From the IMG/VR virus record IMGVR_UViG_3300027770_000025, positions 186,001-250,000 of that record: a stretch of DNA of 64,000 bases; one strand, given 5' to 3'. The notes under the pieces were generated by a model that worked only from the letters and a program-made list of their open reading frames with translations, did not search any database and was not told the DNA's origin. The position numbers and the translations under genes are program-made. Source of the stretch: a virus. Positions within the stretch are counted from its first letter, which is position 1; each line of letters starts with the position of its first letter. Shown piece by piece: positions 51,259 to 60,209 of this stretch.

Positions 51259-52228
51259 CTAGATCATTAAGATCCCATTTTCTATTCTTTGTTATATTAT
51301 TTTCTTCCAGAAATTTTCCCCAATTGAAAACAGTAAATCCTTTAGCTAAAAGATCCACGCTTTTCTCTATTCCTGCTTTATCCCAATCATACCAATATCT
51401 TAGATCCTCAAATTCAAACGGAAATTTATTCTCTATTGAGCAAAGTCCAGCAGAATTTGTCCACATCCAAGAATCCATTGGTCCTTCGAATATTGTAATA
51501 GGCTGACCGAAGTCCAAGAATCCTATACCAAAAACGTGAGATATGGGATCGATAGTTCTTGCTTTTTCTATAAGCTCTACATCTTTCCAATTTAAGAGTT
51601 TTTCGTAAATACCACTTAATTTGTAAGTGAGATATTTAGATGACCCCTTTATTGAATTCATGTTTCTAACTTGTAACCCTATTATCTTATCGTCAGGGGT
51701 AAGATTAAAAAGAAATAGCCTTTCTTTTTTTCCGTCCCAGGCAAATCTTGAATCTATTCTCTGATTTCTTTTTTGGATGTATCTTTGTATTTTAGATCCC
51801 CAAACTTCCTGGAGGCTTAAAGCATTCATAAAGTCTGCTCTCTTTATTAAAATATCAGAGATATCGTTATCGAAAAAATAGCTGATGTCAACCTTACCAT
51901 ATACAGTTCTTCTTTTAGTACGGTTTTCTTCAATGATAGTTTTTATCAGATCCTTTTCGCTTCCCGTCAGTTTGTTGAACAAACCAAAATCTTTCATAAG
52001 GGTTATAGAATCTTTGAATATTCCGCAACCTCCATTATAGCATTTATATGCCATAGTATCCATATAGAAATTCCCGCGTTTCTTTTTACCGTCGTTGGAA
52101 TCACCACAATACGGACAAGAGAAATTCAATCTGTTACCAGCTTTATAAACAATTTGTTTTGCTGGATTACCCTGAAATTCTCTGCTGAGTATTACTCCTA
52201 TTAGATCTTCTATTCTTTCTGGTTGCAT
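51164..52228 (-). CDS. 61: DNA primase (gp61/DnaG-like)
   Basis: 354 residues, near T4 gp61 (342). Zinc-binding N-terminus: FSCPYCGDSNDGKKKRG, then YKCYNGGCGIF. The TOPRIM core appears as TIFEGPMDSW (~235). It makes RNA primers for lagging-strand synthesis and works with the gp41 helicase, not seen here. A terminator separates it from gp32 upstream. Confidence 0.9.
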   Translation of the reverse strand: MQPERIEDLIGVILSREFQGNPAKQIVYKAGNRLNFSCPYCGDSNDGKKKRGNFYMDTMAYKCYNGGCGIFKDSITLMKDFGLFNKLTGSEKDLIKTIIEENRTKRRTVYGKVDISYFFDNDISDILIKRADFMNALSLQEVWGSKIQRYIQKRNQRIDSRFAWDGKKERLFLFNLTPDDKIIGLQVRNMNSIKGSSKYLTYKLSGIYEKLLNWKDVELIEKARTIDPISHVFGIGFLDFGQPITIFEGPMDSWMWTNSAGLCSIENKFPFEFEDLRYWYDWDKAGIEKSVDLLAKGFTVFNWGKFLEENNITKNRKWDLNDLVVHLRTTGKKIKRFDNYFTNEALDLRYFIDK

Positions 52229-52233
52229 GGGAT

Positions 52234-52263
52234 AAAAAAGGGGACAGCAATAAAGCCGTCCCC
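52234..52263 (-). terminator. Terminator between gp32 and primase genes
   Basis: GGGGAC (52240-52245) pairs with GTCCCC (52258-52263) plus GC/GC inside, with a T-run on the minus strand. It ends or reduces gp32 transcription. Confidence 0.85.
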
Positions 52264-52277
52264 GGTTAGGTTATCTA

Positions 52278-53246
52278 TTAAAGATCGTTATAAAGATCTT
52301 CTAGTGAAGATGAAGTTGAGCTAGTATTAGGTCTAGCTGGTGCTTCGGTTTGAGCTGGTTCTTCTCTTTTAGCTGAAGATCCAACTTTAGTCTGAGCAGC
52401 TTCAGCATAAATATCATCAGAGTGACTGTGTTCTGAGCCTTTTGCCGGGGCTGAATTAACGCCACCAATGATTTCATTAATGATACGAGCTTCTGGAACG
52501 GTGTTCTTAATAACACTCATAATCTTTTCAGTCATTTCATCGTCCCAATCTTTGTAATCAAAGCTTGTTAGATTTTTAGGACCTTCGTTTAAATATTCCA
52601 AGATAGCATTCATGTCATCTTGATTTTTATTCATTGATTTTCCATTTACTTGAATCGAACATTTCTCGCCAACGAAAGAGCATAAATCGTAGTTGTTCCA
52701 TTCTCCTACTTTTCTAACTTGGACTGCAAATAATTTACCCTCGAATAAATCAAAAGGATTTGATGGTTCGCCATACTCGGGTTGAAGCTGAGCTTCAATA
52801 AGCTCGTTTAATTTTTTACCAAATTTAAAGATCATTATCTTTCCTTCTAATTCTGGCTTATTCTTGTCCTGAACGATTTGAACTAAAGAATAGTAATCCT
52901 CTTTTCTAGAAAATTTCTTAGCAAGCTCTTGATCTGCTGCAGAATGAGAATTTTTTAATTTCCAAAAAAGATCTTTAAGAATTGATCTTTTTCCTACTGT
53001 GGAAGGACAATCAGCAGAAAATGCATTACCACTAATAGGATCGTTTAGGTAAACGTAGTACTTGTGGATTTTTGATTTTGCTGGATTAGCTGGATTAGGT
53101 ACGAATCTCATTAAAGATTTATAAACTCCGTCTTTTCCATCCTCCGGATACGGTTTGTAAAATTCAAGGTCTTTTCCTGCTCCTTGTTTAGCAGTTGGGG
53201 TTACGAACGCTTCTGCGTCCAGGTTGAAGATGTCTAAATTGCTCAT
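52278..53246 (-). CDS. 32: ssDNA-binding protein (gp32-like)
   Basis: 322 residues, near T4 gp32 (301). The order fits gp32: a short N-terminal part, an OB-like core (YYVYLNDPISGNAFSADCPS to DLCSFVGEKCSIQV), and an acidic, Ser/Asp-rich C-terminal tail ending SSSLEDLYNDL. I do not see the His-Cys3 zinc set of T4 gp32, so the core may lack zinc. The protein coats ssDNA and recruits UvsY, primase and polymerase through the tail. It has an A-rich 94-nt leader that could serve autoregulation. Confidence 0.88.
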   Translation of the reverse strand: MSNLDIFNLDAEAFVTPTAKQGAGKDLEFYKPYPEDGKDGVYKSLMRFVPNPANPAKSKIHKYYVYLNDPISGNAFSADCPSTVGKRSILKDLFWKLKNSHSAADQELAKKFSRKEDYYSLVQIVQDKNKPELEGKIMIFKFGKKLNELIEAQLQPEYGEPSNPFDLFEGKLFAVQVRKVGEWNNYDLCSFVGEKCSIQVNGKSMNKNQDDMNAILEYLNEGPKNLTSFDYKDWDDEMTEKIMSVIKNTVPEARIINEIIGGVNSAPAKGSEHSHSDDIYAEAAQTKVGSSAKREEPAQTEAPARPNTSSTSSSLEDLYNDL

Positions 53247-53340
53247 GTTTTTTTAAATTTAATTTTTAGTTTTACTTTTTGTTTTCTTTTTGTTTCTATT
53301 AATTTCTATTTTTTCATTAAAATTTTCTTTTTTTTTCTAC
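53247..53340 (-). promoter_or_regulatory. A/G-rich unstructured gp32 leader
   Basis: In the mRNA direction this 94-nt gap is almost all A and G with a few T, e.g. GAAAACAAAAAG repeated, and offers no stems. T4 gp32 represses its own translation by binding an unstructured leader. The same mechanism is suggested by composition only. Confidence 0.45.
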
Positions 53341-53628
53341 TTATATCTTTGTGATGTTGTATTCTTTTGTGATTAACCTACCTGTACGAAGACCGTTTTG
53401 TGACCAATGTGTTTTTATTGGAGCACTAGCTATATCTCCGTAGCGAGCTTGTAAATGACCGTTACGGTTATTGTGTGATGCTGTTATCTTTGCGATAACA
53501 CTAAACGAATTTAAAGATGGATGAGATGCCTCTTCTGCAGAGTATAGATACTCTGACCTTTTAGAAAAATAGTTTAATTTACTAGAGGTCTGCTGTGTGT
53601 TCTGTTTCAAAATTTCCTTTAATTCCAT
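53341..53628 (-). CDS. Small hypothetical protein
   Basis: 95 residues, basic, starting MELKEILKQNTQQTSSKLNY, with NNRNGHLQARYGDIASAPI near the end. The start overlaps the RuvC-like gene end by 47 nt. Possibly a small DNA-binding protein by charge; no motif proves it. Confidence 0.6.
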   Translation of the reverse strand: MELKEILKQNTQQTSSKLNYFSKRSEYLYSAEEASHPSLNSFSVIAKITASHNNRNGHLQARYGDIASAPIKTHWSQNGLRTGRLITKEYNITKI

Positions 53629-54289
53629 AAATTTCTTTTAGTTCTTTCTTTAAATACAATGTTATCCAAGTTGCGTCCACAATATCATCAATCGGTTTGT
53701 TAACTACCTTAGCTGGTGTTATCCACTCAGTTTTGTTAGTTTCTAATATATTAGCAAAGATTGCTAAATTTGTTTCATTCTCTTTGTAAATACATAGAGA
53801 ATTATATAGTTCGTCCTTTTTAGCATTACCCTTTAAGGCGAATTTTTTAATAGATGTCGGAGAGAAAACGTGAAACCTTTCCACACCAACCCTATCTATT
53901 ATTTTTTTCCTTAATAATGCAGTAGCCATAGATATATCTATAAGTGCATTACCATTAGAGGAGAAACTTAATCCTTCCATAGCAACATGGAAATTTGAAT
54001 CCCCCATAACTTCTTCTATACTACTCCAAAACGAATCAACAATTTCCAGGAAGTAAACTATTTTGATTCTTTCCCTGCCTGTATAATCATCGGGTAATTC
54101 CTTCTTATCAAGGAAGATGAATTTAAAATCCTTCTCCGCTTCTAAAACGGCAAAAGGTTTCTTTGAACTCTTTCTTAGTGATTCCGGGCTTCTGTCGGAT
54201 CTTGTCAAAGATCCCCAAATATACCTACCATCTTTATAACAGCAAAAAGCGGGGGAGTTTATAGAAAAATCGATTCCTACTGCATTCAT
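53582..54289 (-). CDS. RuvC-like Holliday junction resolvase
   Basis: 235 residues with the RNase H-fold acid set of RuvC: GIDFSINSPAF (Asp ~6), HVAMEGLSFSSNG (Glu ~107) and KPIDDIVDATWI (Asp pair ~205). T4 uses endonuclease VII instead, so the junction-resolving enzyme has been replaced. It would resolve branched DNA before packaging. Its stop overlaps the next gene. Confidence 0.75.
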   Translation of the reverse strand: MNAVGIDFSINSPAFCCYKDGRYIWGSLTRSDRSPESLRKSSKKPFAVLEAEKDFKFIFLDKKELPDDYTGRERIKIVYFLEIVDSFWSSIEEVMGDSNFHVAMEGLSFSSNGNALIDISMATALLRKKIIDRVGVERFHVFSPTSIKKFALKGNAKKDELYNSLCIYKENETNLAIFANILETNKTEWITPAKVVNKPIDDIVDATWITLYLKKELKEIYGIKGNFETEHTADL

Positions 54290-54303
54290 AAAAAATTTAC
54301 GAA

Positions 54304-54537
54304 TTAAGAAGGGTGAATAATCTGGCCCACCGATCCTGTATATCCATAAACTTTAGCAAGCTTTTCGAAACAAGATTTCATTTGTGCATCTGTTAAACAA
54401 CTTACCAAGTCATTTAATACTCTTTGGTCGTTACCTGCAGCAGATACCAAAAGGTTTTTCATTTGGTCCTTTTCATCACCTAGTGGCTGACCATACTTCA
54501 TTTCGTTTAATTCTTTTACGTCTGAAAACTTTTTCAT
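54304..54537 (-). CDS. Small protein with partial leader motif
   Basis: 77 residues. N-terminus MKKFSDVKELNEMKYG has an LNE site but a looser F/Y spacing than the other leaders. The rest is helical with SCLTDAQMKSCFEKLAKVYG. GATATATA lies 19 nt upstream. Function unknown. Confidence 0.65.
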   Translation of the reverse strand: MKKFSDVKELNEMKYGQPLGDEKDQMKNLLVSAAGNDQRVLNDLVSCLTDAQMKSCFEKLAKVYGYTGSVGQIIHPS

Positions 54538-54556
54538 CTTTATTGTTTAATTTAAT

Positions 54557-54564
54557 TATATATC
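54557..54564 (-). promoter_or_regulatory. Candidate late promoter GATATATA
   Basis: Octamer 19 nt before the ATG at 54537, next to the tail gene block. Confidence 0.4.
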
Positions 54565-55113
54565 TTACTTGGCTTCAAGAACTATATCTAAATAGTTACA
54601 TTTAAAACCTAGATTAAATGTTGTATATGCAGGGTTATTGTTTGTGTAGTTTAGCTCTAATTCAGAGAAGGAAGTAAATAAAACCTCCTGAAATGTCACC
54701 GACATAACTATGTTACCCTCGTTGTCCATTATTCTTAGCGGAAGTGACTGGATAAAAACCTGATTACTAGCAAAATTAAGAAAATCTAAAACTGTATCGA
54801 GCATTATAAAATAGTTTATAAATCCATCAGCCATTTTAAAGATCATAGTAAATTCCTTAGAGAAAAGATCCTGTGTAGGTGTAGCACTCTTATAAGCTAT
54901 CTTTTTACCCAAGTTTCTAACCTGTTCTACAGAATCTATAGATAATCCAGGAAATCCCACTGATTGTATTGTGCTATTTACATATTGAGCAACATCATCA
55001 AACGGAATAGGTTGTTTCTTAATATAGTCTTCATACTTCTTAGTCACCCTTTCCGAAAAGAATCCCCTAGGAAAGTTGAAGTAAAAGCTATTTGATTTTG
55101 GATTAAGTAGCAT
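54565..55113 (-). CDS. Tail tube-like protein (gp19/gp54-type fold suspected)
   Basis: 182 residues, beta-rich, beginning MLLNPKSNSFYFNFPRGFFS and ending ELNYTNNNPAYTTFNLGFKC. The C-terminal pattern (aromatic-x-Tyr, then tFxlxFxcnyldi) resembles the tube fold of myovirus tail proteins. It begins the long structural block. The call is a guess from fold pattern and place. Confidence 0.55.
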   Translation of the reverse strand: MLLNPKSNSFYFNFPRGFFSERVTKKYEDYIKKQPIPFDDVAQYVNSTIQSVGFPGLSIDSVEQVRNLGKKIAYKSATPTQDLFSKEFTMIFKMADGFINYFIMLDTVLDFLNFASNQVFIQSLPLRIMDNEGNIVMSVTFQEVLFTSFSELELNYTNNNPAYTTFNLGFKCNYLDIVLEAK

Positions 55114-55121
55114 GCTTATCT

Positions 55122-57335
55122 TTATATATTACGTAATGTTGATGATTTAAGAATTCCGTCTGCAGCTTTTTTAAACTGAGCCCTAGTTAATCCAGGATAT
55201 TGGAGGTACCCAGGTTTACTTGGGCTTAAGAAGTAATCAACTATTGTTTGATCCGCCCATCCGCTATCATGAAATCCTAATATATGTGCAGATAAAGCAC
55301 TTATTAGAGCATCACCTTGCAATGCTGCGTTTATAGGATTTGTGCTGGGTACTGTATTTACTACCGGTGTACCGGCAGTACCACCGGATGCTGGGGTAAC
55401 CCCTTTAACTACACCTTGGGGTGCTGCTTCTGTCCTTTGGGGTGCTGGTACCCTGCTCGGTTTAACAGATTGAGCTCCAGTTGCTCCAGTTGCATCGGTA
55501 GGTAATGTTACAACCTCGAATTCTTTTTTCCAATATCCCCAGAATAAAACTGATGAGGATTCATTAGACACTGGGTTTTGTGATGTTAATGTTACCGGTG
55601 CTAATGTCAAACTTTTTTTTGGCTGAACCTCTGCATTAGACTGAGCAGTTACATTGCCGTTTATTATAAAGAATCTTCTATCAGTAAACTTAAGTATTTT
55701 AGTTGACTGTGTCTCATCCACCTTGAAAGCAAGCTCACCTAAAGCAGGTTTTGCTATATCATTATCAAGTAATGTAGGCACATAATTTTTATTTCCCGAA
55801 TTGTCCAGAAAAGCAATCTTATAAAGACCACTATTACTTAAATCTATTTCAACTGGTATACCATTAGGACCTGCTTTAACAAACTTAAATTTATAATAGT
55901 TATCAAAAGGGGAAATAGATATACTAAGTTTACCTGAGCCTAAAGCGGTAACATTTGAAGTTCCGTTATTTTGGGTTAGATTTCCGTTGGTAAAAGTTAG
56001 ATTTGCTGAAGTAGCGGTTACGTAGTTTTGTTGTATAAAAACATTGGTGTATCTAATAATTTCAATAGGAGGTGGTGACTCAGTGTTACTTGAACCTACA
56101 CTAATAGAAGAGGTGGAATAAACTCTGTTGTATATTTTCTGAACCTGAGGCAGATTTTGAAGCTTTATTGGTGTTATGGTTGTTCCCCACTGTGCAGGAT
56201 TATTAGAAGCATAGGATGATATTCTAATGACTCTACTTTGATCGACACTGTTTATTAATGACATTGTATATCTCAAAAAGAATGATGATGAATACGCTGC
56301 ATTTCTTACGATAGGTCTGTAGTAATTAGGCGAATCATAAGCAGTTGTTTGTGTTGACTCAAACCTAGATGTCTCGATTATAGCAGCTCCTATTTGTTCA
56401 AGAACTTCTATCTGATGGCTTATGTAATAGCTATTACCTATCGAGTTTTGAAAAAGAATAAAATCCTCCACAAATCCTTCATTATCTGTTGCATAATATT
56501 CAAAGAATTGACCTTTTGCTGATTCTTTTATAGTTGCCCCTATATTAGAGAAAGGATCTTCCTGCTCTAAAGAAAGAAGAGCAATTCTTGCAGAATCATA
56601 TCTCGAATACCCCTCAAAGTCAGTAGTACTTTGTACCTGCCACGCAGAGATTCTGATAGGTGCATCCGAAACGAAACCATCTCCGCTCTGGCTTATTAGT
56701 GAAGCTAAAGTTTGAGGTCTGAAGTAATCCGAAGCAGCAAGATACTTATAGTTCATATCTTTAAGATTCGGTATCTTAATCTCAAAGTATTTATCATAAA
56801 TATTCGAGCCTATGACTACAGGGTTAGGATTAAGCTCATAATCTTGTTCAGTTCCTTTCTTAAGTAGTATTTGAGAAGCAGTTACGTAATTTAAGTTCTG
56901 ATCTTGAAATTCTATTTTAAGTATTAAACCATCTATATTAGAAAGGTTATACCCAGCTCTAATGTGATATTTAATAGTGTCATAAATCACTAATAGGTTA
57001 GATGGAAATACTATTGGGAGATCTGCAGTATTAGTTAGCTTATCCGAATAATCGTTGAATGGAATTATTAGATTTGAATCTAAAGTAATAAAAGAGTTAG
57101 TACTAATTTGTACAACACTATTGCTTGCACTGTTGTGTGTTAAGTCATAGTCACCATTCGGGTTGAATATCTGTACAGCATTATCCTGATAACCATTGAT
57201 AAGTTTATCGTATCCTATTGTTGATGGTCCGCTGTTAACAAAGTGATCCTCTGGCTGCGGTTGATCAGCATACATGTACTCCATTAGGAGATACGGGGTA
57301 AGCTGAACGTATTTTGATGTTGTGCTGTAAGCCAT
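55122..57335 (-). CDS. Large tail/baseplate structural protein
   Basis: 737 residues, beta-rich with many Ser, Thr, Asn. No known domain. A low-complexity linker (about 620-670, Pro/Ala/Gly/Thr/Val-rich) precedes a C-terminal helical tail (GYLQYPGLTRAQFKKAADGI). The linker suggests a hinge to a last domain. Size and neighbours indicate a baseplate or tail fibre part. No leader motif. Confidence 0.7.
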   Translation of the reverse strand: MAYSTTSKYVQLTPYLLMEYMYADQPQPEDHFVNSGPSTIGYDKLINGYQDNAVQIFNPNGDYDLTHNSASNSVVQISTNSFITLDSNLIIPFNDYSDKLTNTADLPIVFPSNLLVIYDTIKYHIRAGYNLSNIDGLILKIEFQDQNLNYVTASQILLKKGTEQDYELNPNPVVIGSNIYDKYFEIKIPNLKDMNYKYLAASDYFRPQTLASLISQSGDGFVSDAPIRISAWQVQSTTDFEGYSRYDSARIALLSLEQEDPFSNIGATIKESAKGQFFEYYATDNEGFVEDFILFQNSIGNSYYISHQIEVLEQIGAAIIETSRFESTQTTAYDSPNYYRPIVRNAAYSSSFFLRYTMSLINSVDQSRVIRISSYASNNPAQWGTTITPIKLQNLPQVQKIYNRVYSTSSISVGSSNTESPPPIEIIRYTNVFIQQNYVTATSANLTFTNGNLTQNNGTSNVTALGSGKLSISISPFDNYYKFKFVKAGPNGIPVEIDLSNSGLYKIAFLDNSGNKNYVPTLLDNDIAKPALGELAFKVDETQSTKILKFTDRRFFIINGNVTAQSNAEVQPKKSLTLAPVTLTSQNPVSNESSSVLFWGYWKKEFEVVTLPTDATGATGAQSVKPSRVPAPQRTEAAPQGVVKGVTPASGGTAGTPVVNTVPSTNPINAALQGDALISALSAHILGFHDSGWADQTIVDYFLSPSKPGYLQYPGLTRAQFKKAADGILKSSTLRNI

Positions 57336-57346
57336 TTAATTTTAAA

Positions 57347-58192
57347 TTATTTTCCGAATTGTAAAAATCTTGGTGAATAGTGAACCCCAAATCCGATATA
57401 AAATCCAGGAGAAAGTCCAACAGATGATCCAGAAATACCGTATCCAAGCTGAACCCCAAGTCCAAATTCTTTTCTAGCTGCTTTTAAAGCCTTTCTAGTA
57501 TCTGCATTATCTGTAATGTCGAAAGAGTTAATGTCATTAAAAGTTAAACCTGGATAGGTTGTGGTTACCCTTGTCATCATTCTTTTAGTTTTTGGATCTC
57601 TGTATATTCCTGTTGTGATATCTATATTTTGTTCTAGATTCAAAGAAGTAAGACCAGGTAAAATTGTAGCTATGTATTTGGTTGAATCTAAAGGATCCAC
57701 ATTAAGACCTATTGTATATGGGGTTTTTCCTGATATCATCAATCTATTTTTTCCTGTCATAATTGGATTATGAAGGAAATTAATTGATTCTTCTCCATTA
57801 GGATCCTTAACAATTGTTGATACTATCTTAACACTATCCCTAATCTCGGTAACGATATTTATTACTGAGTTTGGGGTGTTTCCTCTTCCGCTAGATTTTA
57901 AACCTAACTGATATATCAGCTCTTTTTGATTTTTAGAAAGCTCAGAAGCTTTTAGCTCGTAAGCTGATTTTTCCTGAATCAAATGCCCATTCTCGCTCTT
58001 AATAGTTCTTACACTATCTAAAGATGCGAGATAGTTATTGTGATCTCTCTTAGCTTCTGCCTCTATGTGAGATATTTGCCCGCATTGTTTTAAAAACAGC
58101 AAGATCATAATAATGATAACAGCAAGCATCATAAATCTGCTGCTTAATACCGAAGATACTTCGGATAGTGTATCCTTATTTAATAATTTCAT
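57347..58192 (-). CDS. Membrane-anchored coiled-coil protein, spanin-like
   Basis: 281 residues. A membrane segment at about 20-38 (FMMLAVIIIMILLFLKQCG), then a coiled coil to ~100, a beta-rich part, and a C-terminus GLGVQLGYGISGSSVGLSPG, then FYIGFGVHYSP typical of beta-hairpins in outer-membrane proteins. A single chain reaching from inner to outer membrane fits unimolecular spanin-like proteins of Bacteroidota phages. It overlaps the next small gene by 17 nt. Confidence 0.6.
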   Translation of the reverse strand: MKLLNKDTLSEVSSVLSSRFMMLAVIIIMILLFLKQCGQISHIEAEAKRDHNNYLASLDSVRTIKSENGHLIQEKSAYELKASELSKNQKELIYQLGLKSSGRGNTPNSVINIVTEIRDSVKIVSTIVKDPNGEESINFLHNPIMTGKNRLMISGKTPYTIGLNVDPLDSTKYIATILPGLTSLNLEQNIDITTGIYRDPKTKRMMTRVTTTYPGLTFNDINSFDITDNADTRKALKAARKEFGLGVQLGYGISGSSVGLSPGFYIGFGVHYSPRFLQFGK

Positions 58193-58439
58193 ATATAACT
58201 TCTTTTTTCCATTTTAGACCCATAGGATCCAGTTGTCCTTCCCCATATTTTTCTGCTAACGAATCAGAAAAGTACTTCTCTCTTTCCCTGCATTCTTCAA
58301 GTTCTTGAATTAATTCGGAAGATCTGATCTCCATCTTCTTGATTGTTTCCTCTACTGTCATTATTTCACCATGGATTCTGATAAACTCCTGGGAAATACT
58401 TAAAACATCTTCTTTTTCTTTTTTAGTTAGTTCTGTCAT
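58176..58439 (-). CDS. Small coiled-coil protein
   Basis: 87 residues, almost all heptad-like (SISQEFIRIHGEIMTVEETI then KKMEIRSSELIQELEECRER). It overlaps the spanin-like gene start, so the two are probably translated together. Perhaps its partner. Confidence 0.7.
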   Translation of the reverse strand: MTELTKKEKEDVLSISQEFIRIHGEIMTVEETIKKMEIRSSELIQELEECREREKYFSDSLAEKYGEGQLDPMGLKWKKEVIYEIIK

Positions 58440-58457
58440 TTTATTTTATTTTTTAGT

Positions 58458-60206
58458 TTAATTCTGGACTTGCCCTGTAATTACTACAGAAGCAGCACCA
58501 GAGGCAACATAAGTAGTAACTATACTTCCTACACTAGCATAATTAGTCAATGATATGTATCCGCTAATTCCATCACACGTTTTCCAAAATACCCTAGGAT
58601 TTGCGTTAGTTGTACTAGCTATGCCCAAAAAAGTTAAATCAACATATAAACACTCCGTAGGGTAAGTGTTCAAAGAAGGTTGGTATCTAAATCTCATGTA
58701 ATATGGGATTGATGATATAGTGGATCCCCCGCCCTTAGCTGAATTGAAACTAAAGTAATTATATACTAATCCAGCTATTTTATATGATTGAGAATTACTA
58801 ATATCATTCAAGAATATTCTATATGTGTTGGTATATCCAGTATTATAAAGTCCATCCACATTTTGATCATATGAAGTAGGAATTCTAAGGAAAACCTCAT
58901 TGGCAGCTGGTAGGTTATATGAAGTAGGCGTAATTAATATCATATTGCTGTCCCAAAGAGAAACAGGAGTTAAATCCATTACGTTATAAACAGTTTCCGA
59001 AGTTGTCGTGGTTGCTGACAAATATCTTGCGCTCAGCGTAATAGTCGAAGATCTAACCTCCCTTACTCTCTTAACTGGATAAAGATAAGGACCTCCTGTA
59101 GCTCCAGCAGCCTGTCCCCCTGTAGATCCGAACGTGGTCTGTATATGTTTTCCCGAAGAAACCGACCCTCTAGCTTTAGCAGAGAATATTGGTGCGTTTT
59201 TAAGATCAAAAAATTCAAAAGCAGAATCCTGAGTGCTAGAAGCTAGAATTGATATCCCTGCTGTTGATGTAGATACCCCCGAAGGGTTATTCTTAGTAGC
59301 ATCAAAAACTGTTTGCCCGGCATAAAAGTAAGTATTAGACTGTACTTTTATAGGTATTCTTGAGGATAAACTTGTAGAAGAAAGAGTTAGGTTAGAAGAA
59401 GCTATCGAAAGATTTCCACCAACCCCAATAGTTGTATTTGAGTATAAATAAAAATTACCGGTTCCCCCTATATTAATATTCTGAACGGAGCTTATCTCTG
59501 CGTTATCTCCATATAATATAGATCTTGCGGTATATGAGTCTATAGTAATCCCATCTCTAGAAGATATCTCAAGACTACCTGTAGAATAATATCTCAATGA
59601 AGCTGAATTACCCCCTGTTCTCCAATAGAAACCAGGTACTCCCGTTGAGGTTGCTCCTGTTTTAGAGAAAGTTAATATAGGCCTGGTTATCTGATCTTCA
59701 GTAGAAATTAATAACTTGCTTCTATTTGGATTTATTCCTGTGATTGTGGTATAATCATCTCCTATAACTAAAGACGTGTTAAACGCACTTAAATTAGAAT
59801 TTATGCCTACCACATACTTGTCTGTTACCCCAGCAGGTCCTACTATACCTCCATATATGGAAAAGTACGTAGAAGTAAATAACGAATATCCTGTATATGA
59901 CCAGGAACCTCCAGTACCTAAGGTGCTTATCTGATAGTCACTAGTATTAGAATCTATCCACATATCGAAAGCATTACCTGAGGTTGGCTGGTCATCCATC
60001 TTAGACCAAAGGGTACCTCTTAAACCAGTAGCTCCAGTAGCTCCTTTTTTTCCTGAAGGCCCATCATATCCTGCTGGACCCTTAAGTCCTTGCTTCCCAT
60101 TAGGTCCAACAGCAAAGGAAAGTATCTGGTCAAAATTATAATTGATCTTTCTTTTTATCACTGAAGCTGAATCACCAGCAAAAATATATTTAGTATTAAA
60201 GTGCAT
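58458..60206 (-). CDS. Collagen-like tail fibre protein, paralogue 1
   Basis: 582 residues. N-terminus with KINYNFDQILSFAVGPNGKQ, then about nine GxY collagen triplets (GLKGPAGYDGPSGKKGATG), then a W-x-W-D/S domain (MWIDSN). The rest is Ser/Thr/Gly/Tyr-rich beta structure. It shares this layout with the two genes upstream. The triplets probably form a trimeric stalk, the C-terminal part binds the receptor. Receptor unknown. Confidence 0.8.
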   Translation of the reverse strand: MHFNTKYIFAGDSASVIKRKINYNFDQILSFAVGPNGKQGLKGPAGYDGPSGKKGATGATGLRGTLWSKMDDQPTSGNAFDMWIDSNTSDYQISTLGTGGSWSYTGYSLFTSTYFSIYGGIVGPAGVTDKYVVGINSNLSAFNTSLVIGDDYTTITGINPNRSKLLISTEDQITRPILTFSKTGATSTGVPGFYWRTGGNSASLRYYSTGSLEISSRDGITIDSYTARSILYGDNAEISSVQNINIGGTGNFYLYSNTTIGVGGNLSIASSNLTLSSTSLSSRIPIKVQSNTYFYAGQTVFDATKNNPSGVSTSTAGISILASSTQDSAFEFFDLKNAPIFSAKARGSVSSGKHIQTTFGSTGGQAAGATGGPYLYPVKRVREVRSSTITLSARYLSATTTTSETVYNVMDLTPVSLWDSNMILITPTSYNLPAANEVFLRIPTSYDQNVDGLYNTGYTNTYRIFLNDISNSQSYKIAGLVYNYFSFNSAKGGGSTISSIPYYMRFRYQPSLNTYPTECLYVDLTFLGIASTTNANPRVFWKTCDGISGYISLTNYASVGSIVTTYVASGAASVVITGQVQN

Positions 60207-60209
60207 ATT

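Noticed and set aside
55317-55505. Cys-rich plus-strand frame inside the large tail gene
   Set aside because: It is antisense to a well-supported structural gene and lies over its low-complexity linker, which produces such shadows.
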